Source: Macrotrachela quadricornifera
Lineage: Eukaryota; Rotifera; Eurotatoria; Philodinida; Philodinidae
Length of the DNA stretch: 64,000 nucleotides
Assembly: GCA_022393335.1 (NCBI GenBank)
Contig: JAJEKB010020319.1
Coordinates: forward strand, 208,732 to 272,731
Reading direction: 5' to 3'
Shown: positions 11,256-23,271 of the stretch, piece after piece
Layout of the letters: the number at the start of each line of letters is the position of its first letter
Position numbering within the stretch: the stretch's first letter is position 1
The notes under the pieces: generated by a model
The model's database searches: none
Seen by the model: the letters and a program-made list of their open reading frames with translations, nothing else
What the model was told of the DNA's origin: nothing
Program-made: the position numbers and the translations under genes

Positions 11256-12992
11256 TTAGGCGAGCCACATTCGAATTTGACAATTTCTCTGTTGCTGTCT
11301 CGAGTGCAAGTATGCCAATGGTAATTGAGCTTGCAGCCACTTGACAAACTCATCTTTTTTCGGCGATAAACCTTCAATTATTGATTCGCCAATTTCAGAT
11401 TGAATAATCAATGCTCGAAGATTCGGTATTTGACGAATAAGATCAAGAATATTGGGCTGCAAGTCGGTCGTAATCATAAGAACTTCACATTGTCGAACCA
11501 GTGGTGAATTTGCCAATATCGAATAGGATGTAGCATTCGAATCGCTTTGTTCTTTCTTTAACGAATATTTTAAATGAATTCGGCGAATCGATCCGTTCGA
11601 GTTTTTCAATTTTGCTAGCACGGAACCATAACCTTCGTCGACACTCAACGAATAGAGATGAGGCGCTCGATCGAGCAAGTTTTCCAACTGCGATAAAGTA
11701 TCAGCTCTGTGCCATGACCGCACATCCAGAGAAGCTAACTGATTCAGTGTCGGAATGATAGACCAGAAGTTGTCATCGAAAGGGAGTTTTACTGTCAGAT
11801 GGCGAATGTTCGGAAAGCAAATCGGAAATAACGACCAGTTCTCGATTTTCTCTTCATAACATACGTTACTCACATGATTGTAAGACCAATAATCTGCGTG
11901 GTCCGGACAAGTGGATTTGTACGATTTTCTTGGATTTAGTTCATATGAATCACTAAAAACATATGGTAGAGTATAAAGAGACAGACCTATGGATATCGTT
12001 TCCGGATACCATTCACAGCGAACAAACCAACGATGTTCATTGAGCCAAAAAGGAGTTCGAAATGTATTCAGAAGTTCATTGATTTGCTCTTCGGGATTGT
12101 TCCGATTAGAAATACGGCATTGCGTAAGTAGTCGAAAATCTCTCAATCTAGGCAGATGATTGACAATAATCTCTTCCCATTGTTGTCCATTGAGAAAAAA
12201 ATCCAATGTCTTAACAGTTAAATGAGTCAAATTGGGAATGTTTTGAAAAAAGCTTTTCATCTCAATCAATGAACAACTGGACTGAATTTGTAGTTTAGTG
12301 ATTGATGGAGCAACGATTGGTAACAGATCGGGCTGTTGACCGGGTTTCAAAGATCCAGTAAGATGTCGCAGATGAGGTGTATATTCAAGAAATTGACGTA
12401 GATCACTTAATGAAAAGTGAAGACTTTTCATGGCAACATATTTAATTGTTGATGAGAATACTGTTAAAGTACAGAAATGATATGATGACGAATCCTCAGT
12501 CTCAACATCTAAATTAGTCAACTTGGGTAAACTCCAAATATTATCCAGAAAGTGAACAAAATGTTGCCGTTCTCCCAAGAAAACATTACTGATTTTCAAA
12601 TGAGTGAACGATGGAAGAGATCGACAGTTCAATACAATGTTCTCCATAGTTTGACGAGAAAGATTATCAAGTAGAATTGATCGTAAATGAGTAAATTGAT
12701 CAAGAATGAAACCATAGGAAAGAAATAAATTGGGTAAATTCGGAGTTTCATCGTCATCCGACAGATGGAGTGAAACGACTCGACCGATAATTGATAACAG
12801 ATGTTGTCGACACATCAGATCGAAGTCATGTTTAGACACGGATCGAAAATCGAGATGATAGGTTCGAAAATGGACGAAGAGCAATTTGTCAAAGCGAGAA
12901 TTGAGACCATAAAAGGCGCGCATAAGCTGAACAGCATTGAGATATTCGAAGAAATCAAGCAATAGTTCATTGGCTAATGATTCCAGTTGCAT
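11256..12992 (-). CDS. F-box protein with LRR-like C-terminal region
   Basis: Single-exon gene of 578 aa with ATG at 12992. Residues about 5-45 (LANELLLDFFEYLNAVQL and following) match the F-box pattern that binds SKP1 in SCF ubiquitin ligases. The rest is a series of irregular leucine-rich segments (LTHLKIS, LTNLDVETE, LRHLTGSL, LTHLTVKTL, IRHLTVKLP, LASLDVRSW, LRALIIQSE), as expected of a substrate-binding solenoid. No membrane segment or signal peptide. Large families of such F-box/LRR-like proteins are usual in bdelloids. The likely role is target recognition for ubiquitination, with the target unknown. The frame is intact. The hAT element ends 208 bp beyond the stop codon. Confidence 0.82.
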   Translation of the reverse strand: MQLESLANELLLDFFEYLNAVQLMRAFYGLNSRFDKLLFVHFRTYHLDFRSVSKHDFDLMCRQHLLSIIGRVVSLHLSDDDETPNLPNLFLSYGFILDQFTHLRSILLDNLSRQTMENIVLNCRSLPSFTHLKISNVFLGERQHFVHFLDNIWSLPKLTNLDVETEDSSSYHFCTLTVFSSTIKYVAMKSLHFSLSDLRQFLEYTPHLRHLTGSLKPGQQPDLLPIVAPSITKLQIQSSCSLIEMKSFFQNIPNLTHLTVKTLDFFLNGQQWEEIIVNHLPRLRDFRLLTQCRISNRNNPEEQINELLNTFRTPFWLNEHRWFVRCEWYPETISIGLSLYTLPYVFSDSYELNPRKSYKSTCPDHADYWSYNHVSNVCYEEKIENWSLFPICFPNIRHLTVKLPFDDNFWSIIPTLNQLASLDVRSWHRADTLSQLENLLDRAPHLYSLSVDEGYGSVLAKLKNSNGSIRRIHLKYSLKKEQSDSNATSYSILANSPLVRQCEVLMITTDLQPNILDLIRQIPNLRALIIQSEIGESIIEGLSPKKDEFVKWLQAQLPLAYLHSRQQQRNCQIRMWLA

Positions 12993-14751
12993 CGTTATTT
13001 TCGAGTTAATGGAAAAGAATAAATGTACCGTGTGAATTTATATATGGTATATAGTGCGAGAGAAAAAACACGTGTGTTTATTTATTGTGCTTATGAGTGC
13101 TGTTTTGTCATGGCGTAGAAAAAAAACTTCTTTTCATTCTTGCTGTGTTCTGTTCTCTTTATGATATCTGTAATGACCAATCAGATTTCAGATATTATTC
13201 CTTGTGACAGATGCTAGTTCCCTAGATATCGCTATTTACCGAAAAGTATGCTGAAATATTTTTCATTTCTTGAGAGATTAATAATCATCTGAATGCTGAT
13301 ATGACGTTTTTTCATGTATAGTTTTTCCTATTCAGGAGCAAATGGAATAGAATATGATAACAAAAATCGAATTCAGTTTTATTTGATGTATCTCGATTGA
13401 ATGTTTCATATATAATCGATAAAGAAAATAGTCCTATTAGTTTCAAAAGTTTGAAAATTTGAATACAACAAATATATGCTGCAATTTCAAGTAAAAACAA
13501 TAACATATGTCTGAAATGACGATTTAAATTCACTATTGAATAATAACATTTCTGTACTATACACACATCTCTTGTGCATGTTTCAACGTATGACTGATCA
13601 TATATACATTGCACATGTTATGCTTTTTTTGTTCTTTTCTACAAACCAAGAGGGAAATAACTGATTTTTTTAATTTAAATCAAGAAAAAAATCAATCAAA
13701 AACAGAAGTTCTATGATCTTTGTTGTCCTAGGTATCGATAATCTATGTATATATATATCGTCTTCAAGGACTATTATATGGACAGATATCCATAGGCCCA
13801 CAAGGGGTAAGACTAGTAGAGTATAGAGCTATAAGGTCTCTTGATATAAATAATAGGAAGTGTGTGGTTATTTATTACCGGATCAAAGCTAAAGCACAGA
13901 TGTGAAACGCTACAGAAAACAAGCATCCGTGCACCTCTTGTTTGTGAAATACTGTTTTACTTAATTTATTCTCAGACTTATTTGAAAACTGGCAAAGTAT
14001 CCAGATCTGTACAAATATGATACAGCAAACCTTATTATAAAGCATCTAACACGCAGTTTAGCTAGATTGTTAAAAAAAAAAGTAACATAAATATTAACGT
14101 GGATATTATAGCAGTACGAAACATAACATGTTTACTAACTTAAATCTTATTAAAAACATTAGATTTCAATTAAAAGAATTTAACGAAGAATCTTTTAAAA
14201 AAATCTGATTTCAGCTGTTTCCCCTCTTGCTACAAACACATAACTGTATGATATTATTCGAAAAAATGATTTTAACTCACAAGCACTCAAAGGACAGTTA
14301 CTATAGAACATGTGAAAATAATTCAATATTCGTATCGGAGATTTCTATTAGAACAAATGTTGATCTCTCATCGTAGTTGAACAATTAGGCTGAATAAACC
14401 GTAGTACTGGAATCACGAAAATCAAAAAAAGCCATTGGATTATCTTATTTGATCCCTATGTTGATTATCTCTGGCATGTTGATCAATGGTTTTGTTGTTG
14501 ATTTAATTTTGATGATACTGCTTATCAATTAAATCTGATTAGAGAGATCATCGAAAAATAATCTAGAATCAGTCTGCATTATGCATTTATTTATGCTGTC
14601 AATTTGTTTGAAATATCAAATAGATGTGTATTATTTTGAAGTTCCTATTGATAGATCATATGACTCTGCAATATTCATGCTACGAATATAATTTCACTCC
14701 TAGATTTTGATAGAATTGTTGAATTTTTTCTACAAAATTAGAAATCGGAAA

Positions 14752-15215
14752 GCCATTATTACGAGTCCTCTATTAATATTCTAAGTTAAAAAGATGGAAT
14801 ATATTTGAGTTAAATGAAAGTTTTTACCGCGAAATAAACATATGATGCGCTATAGCGATTTTCTGAAAATTCGTCAGTCGAAAAATCGGAAACTGAGAGA
14901 CTTCTCTAGCTTCTACTCAGTTTCTTTTTGTGTATAATATACATAATAGATCTAATGGACATAATGAACACGTGATGCATTAGGGAGATTTTTCTGGAAA
15001 TTCATCCGTGAGAAACCAGGAAATAATTTTAATGAAACTCATATGCAACAAATTGATTTCCACTCGATGAGAGTACCACGGAAATACAGATACAGGACAT
15101 TTCTCTCCTTGAAAGTGTCATGAAAATCAGTATCCTAGAAACCCCTAAAACATATCGAATCCAAATTAAGAAGGTTAAAGTATTAGCAGTTGTTGCCTGA
15201 CCTAGAAAGAATAAT
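14752..15215 (+). repeat. Dispersed repeat R1, copy 2 (partly duplicated)
   Basis: Matches 975-1290 in order and orientation. Its front part appears twice (about 14752-14890 and 14945-15030), seen as two copies of the ATGATGCRYTA...TTTTCTG.AAATTC block, so this copy carries an internal tandem duplication. Confidence 0.6.
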
Positions 15216-15384
15216 ACAAAAAATCTAATTGCGTCACTGAATAGAGCTGATCGATGCATGTAAGACATACTGATGAATTGCTTCAATACACCTTAATATG
15301 CGAATATGTCGCTAACTTTATCAATATAATTTTATCCGTCTACTATGTAAGTATCTAAAACATATGAATAAACTCAAATGCTAA

Positions 15385-15407
15385 ATTTATTTATTTATTT
15401 ATTTATT
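15385..15407 (-). promoter_or_regulatory. Clustered AATAAA polyadenylation signals
   Basis: On the minus strand this is a run of overlapping AATAAA hexamers about 50-75 nt past the stop codon of the phospholipase gene. This is the expected position for its poly(A) signal. Confidence 0.55.
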
Positions 15408-15458
15408 CAAATTTAAAATGAATAGACATCATTTCGAAGAATATTGATGTTCGTGTAT

Positions 15459-16889
15459 TTACATCGAATTTTTCGATGTATAAATAAAAGGATGTTCTTG
15501 TGTAGGACATTCCAATGGTTCACCTCTATGCCATGAAGTCTTTTTTGTAGGAATTGATTCGAACATATTATTCCAAAGTGATAATGCTGAAACTGAATGA
15601 CCTTTTCCTAAAATATAACAAAACAAAATTTGATATTTCTTTCAAAGAAATGAATGAAACTTACCACTAAAATGAAAACAATCAGGAGCAAAATAACTAT
15701 AATCAATTTTATCATTGGCTTTTCGTGGAGGTACAGTTTCAGTTAAAAATGGTTGAACAACAACAGTAAAATCATCACGACCATCATACCGACCTGATTT
15801 GATTAAGTCGGTGAGACCATCTTGATATTTTTTAATTAAGACACTTAACTCTTCTTCGCCTTTTTCTGTAGGATATGCTGCACATGGACATGAAAATTGA
15901 TAAAGAAGTTTACAAACTAAATTGCCTTTTGCAAGTTCTTTTGCAGGACGAACATCAAGTATAAGTACAAGATTCACCAATGTTCTAGGTAAATTGGCAC
16001 TATATAATTTATCGAGTGCTTCAGCTACCCAATTGACAAAATTTTCTGCACTATGTTTTTCTACATCATCACAGGAATCGCACAAATCATTTCCCTAAAA
16101 TATATAAATTGTTATAAGATAAATAAAGAAAATAGAAAATATACTCCAATGAAAAGTGTAATAAGCTTCCAATCGTTATCCCAATTGCATATTTTATTAT
16201 CTTTTAATCGTTGTAAAAGAAGATCAGCTTGTCCAGGCATATCATATGAACGAGCACCTGATTTTGCTGTAAGATAAACAAAAAAAAACAAAATTCAGAT
16301 TAATAGAAATAATAAAATACTAACCAACATTAAGTCCATTATTTTTTGCATTTTGACCATTGAGATATGCTATTGAAGTTTTTGTTGAAAAACCTTTCAA
16401 GTTTGGATTATATCGACGAAGAATATTGGGTAATGTCATGATTTTATCATAGCTCTTATCACCACCGATCGACCATGAAATACCTTAAATATTAATAATA
16501 ATATAAAAAACTTCAAATAAGTTCAACTTACCTCGATTCTCTAAAAATAAACCGAGAGGAGTAATAGCTTTAGCACCCAGGCCAGCTGATATACTATCAC
16601 CTATGGCTGCAACACAATCAATATCACCAGGTCGTAAAGCATGAGCTGATGTTGGAACTACTGGACTTCGCATTCCTTCTGTTGAACAAGGAAATGGTTC
16701 TTGAGGTGAACCATATACATAATCTGGTTGAGAAAAGAGTTCAAGTGACCATTTTGTATATTCTTCTACAAATTGTTCATCAAGAGCCAAACGTTCTACA
16801 GCTAAAACATATTCGGTTAAATTTAAACCAGCAATATGTCCGAACAATACGGCAAATAATGATAAACTAAGAATAAAACTTCGTGCCAT
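15459..16889 (-). CDS. Secreted GDSL phospholipase B1-like lipase
   Basis: Five exons on the minus strand: 16889-16532, 16483-16325, 16266-16145, 16094-15665 and 15607-15459; 405 aa. All introns are 48-61 nt with GT..AG ends and matching phase. An N-terminal signal peptide (about residues 1-21) targets it to secretion or the membrane. The GDSL motif is [10 protein letters not shown] with nucleophile Ser99. The family blocks ISWSIGG, TLPNILR and IGGNDLC (oxyanion Gly/Asn) follow. The C-terminal DCFHFS supplies the catalytic Asp351 and His354. This matches animal phospholipase B1 (PLA2/lysophospholipase activity on membrane and dietary phospholipids) with a single catalytic repeat, whereas mammalian PLB1 has four. 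No C-terminal membrane anchor is seen, so it is probably a soluble digestive or extracellular lipase. All catalytic residues are present. Confidence 0.9.
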
Positions 16890-17684
16890 ACTCCCCTCAA
16901 TATTTCAATACGTTTCTAAAGAGAAAGACAAAAACATCATTGTCTTTTTAAAAGCAAGTATTTGATAAAAAAAAAATAAATACGTCAGCAGATGTTATCT
17001 TTCTCGTTCTTTCATTGATAATCGAACACATACTGTTAACTAAACTCGTGCATTTAAGATAACCTTACATCGGCACAAAACGAACTAGTTTATATTGTTC
17101 TATATATTACATGAGAATATTATTATTAAATAGGTCATATTATATATTTAATTAGAAATTATTCGAGATTATGTACTTAACATTCATTTTAAACTAAAAC
17201 TCTTACCTGAAAAAAATAAATAATGTATTTGTTTAAATATCGATAAGAGATGAAGAATTTTTTTTCTTAAATTATAATTTATAATTGAGAATAGATGGTT
17301 TGCACCTGTAAGCATGACTCTTGAGATAGGAATGCGCTAGTTTCACCCACTTTTCGTATGTGTATGCAAAAATTTGAAGGTGAGGTGATGAAGGAGTGTT
17401 TCTGGCCAGAACCTGTCGATACAGTTTCTTACTTAGTTTATAACCAAGTATTGAAATGTCGAGTCATTTTAACGGATTTTCAAGTTTATTTCATAATTCA
17501 ATATTATAGCAAAGGAACATTCTTTCAAGTCAACGTTCGGTTATTCGATTTTCCAATAATCATTGAAAACTTCTATTATTAACAGGATAAGAATAAGCAT
17601 ATAAAAAATTTTTATTTCCTATTTAGATAAAGAATACATTCAAAATAATAGAGTTCAACTGATATTAAACATTATAGTCTTGGC
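16890..17684. other. Intergenic between phospholipase and dioxygenase genes
   Basis: AT-rich. The upstream part carries the phospholipase promoter. I see no gene or defined repeat. Confidence 0.5.
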
Positions 17685-18590
17685 TTATTTTCTAAGATAA
17701 GTAGATGTAGCAGTTGGATCAATCGCAAGTGTAACTTCTGTTTTCATTGGTCCGATTAATTCATTAGTAAGAAATTGTATCGGAAGAATCATTGATGAAC
17801 CATTTTCATTTAAATAAATTTCATCTTCATGATTTCGAATTCGTCGAATATTACGTGTTGAATATGGATAAATAGTTGCAATTTTATCAGTAAGATTATC
17901 ATCAAAATAAAATTGACCTGTATGTGAAACATGACCACCTTTAGCATAAATTGCACCATTATATCTTGTTAAAATAGATCCTATATATACTTTAACATGA
18001 ATATGAACAGCACGACCATAATACCATCCTGGATAGATTGTATTAAAGAAGACAACACCATTAAGATCAGTTATTTGTTGACCTATTTCAATTTTTATTT
18101 TAATAATATAATTGAGAAAAAAAAATCTAACCTCGAAGAAAAGTTGTATTATCATATTTTGCATTTATTTGTCCTAAACTGGAAGCAATAAAATGTGAAT
18201 AAATTCCTACTGCATCACATTGCCATATATCAACAATAACATTAGGTATAGGTAAACATGTGTTTACATCTAATACAGTTACTGCAAGTTGAAGAGGAAT
18301 TCCTGGTTTCCCTTCACTACTCTAATAAAGTATAATAATGAAAAAAAAACAAATTAATCAAAAACTTACGTAATATCTCGTCGTACGGTAGCATTCCAAT
18401 AATAAGGTCCTTCAGTACCTTGTGGAGACAAACGACAAGTATTAAATGATCGAGCACATCGTTTCACTATTCAGAAATTAAGCAAATAAAAAATAAGTTA
18501 AGAATGAGATATCTATCTTTTACCTGATTCTTGGTTACACCAAACCACTTCCAATACAAAAATTAGGACAACAATCAATTTTATTAACAT
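17685..18590 (-). CDS. Secreted intradiol ring-cleavage dioxygenase
   Basis: Four exons on the minus strand: 18590-18524, 18466-18370, 18319-18132 and 18082-17685; 249 aa. Introns are 57, 50 and 49 nt. The acceptor of exon 3 is taken at TTAGAG|T because this keeps phase. A signal peptide occupies about residues 1-18. The family core is clear: TEGPYYW, an EGKPGIPL-like strand, VDIWQCDAVGIYS (iron ligand Tyr95), and TIYPGWYYGRAVHIHVKV (Tyr138, Arg141, His144, His146). The two Tyr and two His that bind Fe(III) in catechol/protocatechuate 3,4-dioxygenases are all present. The expected reaction is ortho cleavage of catechols to muconates, here probably outside cells or in the gut lumen. Secreted intradiol dioxygenases are typical of fungi and bacteria and rare in animals (known in spider mites by transfer), so horizontal origin is likely. 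Animal-style introns indicate domestication. Confidence 0.9.
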
Positions 18591-20846
18591 TTCTGTAAAA
18601 CCTTGGATTCAATTACAAAATATTAAAATTGACCCGAAAACAATTGTACAGATGATCAAATAAGTGCACTCTGTTGAATTGCTTTTTTTATACAAAAAAT
18701 CGTCCCGTTCATATAAAGAATGCACGCTTATATAGAAGAGATAGACAATGACGATCGGTCAAGCGAGAAGAAAGGAATGATAAGGTCAATGTATAAAAAT
18801 ATCGACGATATGAATATTTATCAATTAAAAAACGCCAATAGAACAGTGCTAGAACAAAAAGTATGTGTAATTAATTGTTTTCTTTCATTATGACTCATGT
18901 GACGAAATGTCCAGTCATCCAATAGGACAAATAGAATTCATATTTATAATACAATTGACTCATATAATGAATAATATGCCATTGAAATTCAAATATTATC
19001 GGTCAGTCAGTCGTACAATAGTAGAATAAAAACAAATAACGATCGAAGGATACAACAATCAAAATAAATAAGATTTTCAGTAAATATGATAGACGTAAGC
19101 AGAGCCACTCTTTTTTGGTTCCGATCAGAAACAGCTTTTGGTACTAGTTTTACGCTTACTATCACATTTCTTAGAGTTGCAGGTCAAAAAAGAATTGAGT
19201 ACAATTTATTTAGCTTAATAAAACCCAGAAACCTTCGAAAGCTTCTGAATTTTGTTAAATTGTATTCAACGTTCTTTTGACCTTCAACCCTAGCATGTAT
19301 ATACTGCGCGTAATATATAGAGATTTTTATTTAACAAAGGGACCAAATGTCAGTAAACAGATATGAAGGTATTTATATACTAAATACGTAATTTCATTTT
19401 ATGATGTTTTTAACATTGAGAAAATTTCACAATGTTTGGCCATCTGCTATAGTCTCGATTTCGATTTCGATGGGACTAGGATTATCATGTCTATACCTAA
19501 AATATGAACATTATTAGTGTGTTCATTTAACTATTTGATGTGAAGGATCAATTACGATCTATATTTTTATATACCCTCAATAAAGTATCGATTTTTCTCT
19601 TTAAGAACTGTTTTTATGCCATAAAAATCACCGATTTTTATCAGATTTGTTTCCTTTGTTCAATGGTTAATGGGAAAGGACTGACTAATATCAACAGACA
19701 ACGAATATTTGCACAAAATAGAAAAAGCAAATAATTTCCACTTGAGAATTCTTATATGAAATAGAAATTACCTTTTGTTCTGACTATACAAAACGAAAAA
19801 CAGGCAATTGTTCGATTTGTATAAATAATTGAAAAATAAAAGAATAGGATTGTCGATGTATATTATGAAGATTTAAATATAGTTATATTCTTCGTTGAGA
19901 TAGATTTTTTTTATTGTCGATTAATTCAATATTAATTGAATTTAATTTATTATTCTGCTTTAAATAAAATCAACAAAATAATAACCTTTTCAATGTAGTT
20001 TATTATTGTCCCAAATAAGAATAAAAAGCCTAGAATTGATAATGGTTTATAAATAATACTCTTTAATTCTTTGACCTTTTTAAATGATATTTTGATTATT
20101 CTTAAGCAAACGACAATTGTTTTTTTCATTATTAGTTTAATATATTGTCCTATTTTCTTATTTATAATCTTGATTCTATATTGACACATTGTTTGAATGA
20201 ATTATCATTATTGTTAATAATATATCTAAGAATTTTCATATTCATTGGATTATGTTATGGCAATTAATTGTCAATTGCTTTAAGATAAGTAAAACAGAAA
20301 ATGTCGCAGGACGCAAATTCTGCATGACTAATAGTAATCCAATAAAAGTCTAATATAAAAATAAAATTGATTCTGATTTATCCTTATTGTCGGTAGTATT
20401 CACAAGAGTAAAAACGAAAATAGCGATAACTTTTACGATAGAGAGGCTATTTAGTTTCATTGAGTTAATATATATATAAGTTTGAACATTCTTAACGTTA
20501 CATCTCCATCTCGTTTCGCTGATATTCTATTGCTCAAATTAACAGAGTCAAGTTTTTTGTATATTTTATTTCTTAAAAAAGTTTATCATAGATTTTATGA
20601 AAATAATTTTTTTCTCATACAAATTTTAATCGTTGTCAAAAATACGGAAGAAAAGATGAATGATATATTAAATTGACTTTCCTTTTTTTTTTATAACTTA
20701 TATATTTATGTAAATATGTGTGCATGTTAGACATGAGTGGGACCAGCTGTTTTTGGTCCCCACGCAGCTGATATTACCATGCCCATATCTAATACGTATG
20801 GATTAGAGCAATTGGTAATGTGAAAACCTCACTAATAAAGTGAATA
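18591..20846. other. Intergenic between divergent dioxygenase and sulfatase genes
   Basis: About 2.2 kb of very AT-rich DNA containing only short spurious frames. It separates divergently transcribed genes, so both promoters must be here. No motif is clear enough to name. Confidence 0.45.
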
Positions 20847-20858
20847 TTTTCATTGTAG
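20847..20858 (+). promoter_or_regulatory. Splice-acceptor-like site just upstream of the sulfatase start
   Basis: TTTTCATTGTAG ends 4 nt before the sulfatase ATG. With no upstream coding exon visible it could be the 3' end of a 5'-UTR intron, or a spliced-leader trans-splice acceptor, since bdelloids are known to trans-splice a short leader. Confidence 0.45.
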
Positions 20859-20862
20859 GAAT

Positions 20863-22611
20863 ATGTTAGTACAAAATTGTATTACGTTATTATTAATATT
20901 TATGGCAATTCTTCTCATAATATTCTTATTGATGTTTACTGATGCTCGACAAGATTCTATATTAACAAAATCTCGTCCAAATTTTCTTGTTATTGTTGGT
21001 GATGATCTTGGATATACAGACATATCGCCGTATGGATCTGAAATTTCTACACCCAATCTTGAATATCTTGCATCAAATAATGGAATTCTTTTTACTGATT
21101 TTCATACAGCTGCAGCATGTTCTCCAACACGTTCAATGTTACTTAGTGGAACTGATCATCATTTAGCTGGTATAGGACAAATGACAGATATAATAAACGA
21201 ATTTAAAGATATTTGGGGTGGAAAACCAGGATATGAAGGATATTTAAACAATCGAGTTGCCACTCTTCCAGAGATTCTCAAAGATCTAGGTGGTTATCGA
21301 ACAATGATGGCTGGAAAATGGCATTTAGGAACAGCAAAGGAACAATTTCCATCTAGACGAGGTTTTGAAAAGACTTTTGCATTATTACGAGGTGCTGGTA
21401 ATCATTTCAATTATGAACCTAGCGTAACAACAGGACAGTCAGGATTTACATTAAAACCTCCTTTGTATGAACGAAATGGAGAATTTGTTGATCATAAAAC
21501 TTTACCAAAGGACTATTATTCATCTGATTATTTTACATCTGAATTAATTCGATTTCTTGATGAAGATGATCAACGACCATTCTTTGCTTATCTTGCTTTT
21601 ACTGCTCCACATTGGCCTTTGCAAGCACCACAAGAATTAATCAAGAAATATAAAGGAAAATATGATGCCGGACCAAATACATTACATGATGCTCGACTAG
21701 AAAGGCAACGTCAATTGGGTTTACTTCCTCCTGATATTATTCTTCCAAAGGTATCAACAAATAATAATTGGACTTCGATGTCAGACACAGAGAAATCATT
21801 TTCGGCTAAAACAATGGAAATATATGCTGCTATGGTCGAACGAATGGATTATAATAGTGGTCGTTTAATTGATTATCTTCATCGAACGAATCAATTCAAT
21901 AATACATTTATTTTATTTATGTCCGATAATGGAGCAGAAGGAGCTGTAATCGAAGCAGCTCATCTTCAATCAATTGATAATAGTGTTACATATTTTAATA
22001 ATTCTTATGAAAATATTGGTAAAAGTACTTCATATATTTGGTATGGACCACAATGGGCACGTGCATCAATGGCTCCATATAAAATGACAAAAGGACATAT
22101 TACTGAAGGTGGAATTCGATGTCCAGCTATTCTACACTATAGTCCATTGACATCGACATCAACTAAAATATCTCATGAATTTTCTACTGTCATGGATATT
22201 TTACCTACGATACTTGAATTAGCGAATGTGTCACATCCAGCTCCAAACTTTCAAGGTCGACAAGTTCTTTTACCTCGAGGAAAATCTTGGATATCACATC
22301 TTCGTTCACATGAACCAATTCATGATAAATGTCAGGATTTCACTGGTTGGGAACTCTTCGGTGAACGAGCAATTCGTCGTGGAAATTATAAAGCTGTGTA
22401 CATTCCCAAAGAACCACTTCCTTACGAAACCAAATGGGAATTATACGATTTGTCAAAAGATAAATGTGAATTAAAAGACTTAGCAGAAGAAAAACCAGAA
22501 CTATTGCAAGAATTCATCCAACTATGGACCAACTATGTAAATGAAACAGGTGTCATTGTGTCACCAAATCCCTATGAACTTAGTTACAAAGGTCCTCGGA
22601 CTAGAAAATAG
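20863..22611 (+). CDS. Arylsulfatase, bacterial type
   Basis: Single-exon gene of 582 aa. The first ~25 residues form a hydrophobic signal peptide or signal anchor. RPNFLVIVGDDLG supplies the metal-binding Asp47-Asp48. The sulfatase signature CSPTRSMLLSG places the formylglycine cysteine at Cys86, with Pro88 and Arg90. MMAGKWHLG, AFTAPHWPLQAP and FMSDNGAEG supply the other conserved active-site Lys, His, Asp and Asn. The order and spacing follow bacterial AtsA-type arylsulfatases (about 530-580 aa) more than lysosomal ARSA/ARSB. It should hydrolyse sulfate esters after Cys-to-formylglycine conversion by a sulfatase-modifying factor, in the secretory pathway or outside the cell. Lack of introns and bacterial-type motifs suggest horizontal acquisition. 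Base composition matches the neighbouring host genes, so the transfer would be old. Confidence 0.93.
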   Translation: MLVQNCITLLLIFMAILLIIFLLMFTDARQDSILTKSRPNFLVIVGDDLGYTDISPYGSEISTPNLEYLASNNGILFTDFHTAAACSPTRSMLLSGTDHHLAGIGQMTDIINEFKDIWGGKPGYEGYLNNRVATLPEILKDLGGYRTMMAGKWHLGTAKEQFPSRRGFEKTFALLRGAGNHFNYEPSVTTGQSGFTLKPPLYERNGEFVDHKTLPKDYYSSDYFTSELIRFLDEDDQRPFFAYLAFTAPHWPLQAPQELIKKYKGKYDAGPNTLHDARLERQRQLGLLPPDIILPKVSTNNNWTSMSDTEKSFSAKTMEIYAAMVERMDYNSGRLIDYLHRTNQFNNTFILFMSDNGAEGAVIEAAHLQSIDNSVTYFNNSYENIGKSTSYIWYGPQWARASMAPYKMTKGHITEGGIRCPAILHYSPLTSTSTKISHEFSTVMDILPTILELANVSHPAPNFQGRQVLLPRGKSWISHLRSHEPIHDKCQDFTGWELFGERAIRRGNYKAVYIPKEPLPYETKWELYDLSKDKCELKDLAEEKPELLQEFIQLWTNYVNETGVIVSPNPYELSYKGPRTRK

Positions 22612-23271
22612 TCATCAATCATACATAACTGTTAAAATTCAATATATGATTATTTATGTTTAATAACATAATAAGATTAATATTTCTATCCTATTATCAA
22701 AAAGAAGAACTGTAATTTAGCATCTGATCTTGTATAGTTTTATAAGATTTTTATATTTAGCTCGTATCAAAATTAGTACCCTTCAATCAGAGTTTTATTT
22801 ATTTTGAAAAAAAGAAATAGAACTAGAAAACAAGCAGTCATTTAGAAATTGTTGAGTTTTCAATAAAAACAGTTTCTATATTCTATTTTCGACTGTCGTA
22901 TTAATTTAGATCGTGTTTCACAAAATTCTTAACATTGATAATATGAAGTTCATTAACACATTCGACCCGATACAGTTTTATTGTTAAACTATAGGGTGAG
23001 CCACATCGGATCCAATAGGTTAATGTCGAAAGTGAATGATCTATCTAATAAACTAGCGACTCTCCATCGTTTGAATTGAAATAAATCAGATTTTGTGAAG
23101 TTATTTCATTTGTAATAATCTGATTGGTTTACACACAATACCAATATGTTAAATTTTCAGTTGTTGACAGGAGAAAGAAAAGAAAAAACGAGAATTCTAT
23201 TGACAACAGAAGAATAAACAGTAACATGTAAAACTTGAAAAATTTTTTTCCAATTAAAATCGAAATTGTCC
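22612..23271. other. Intergenic between sulfatase and methyltransferase genes
   Basis: 660 nt of AT-rich DNA with no frame or repeat that I can define. Confidence 0.5.

Larger units (their letters stand above)
12993..15458. other. Intergenic
   Basis: No gene seen apart from dispersed repeat R1 (14752-15215). The stretch just upstream of the F-box start (12993-13150) is AT-rich and should hold that gene's promoter, but no defined motif stands out. Confidence 0.5.
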
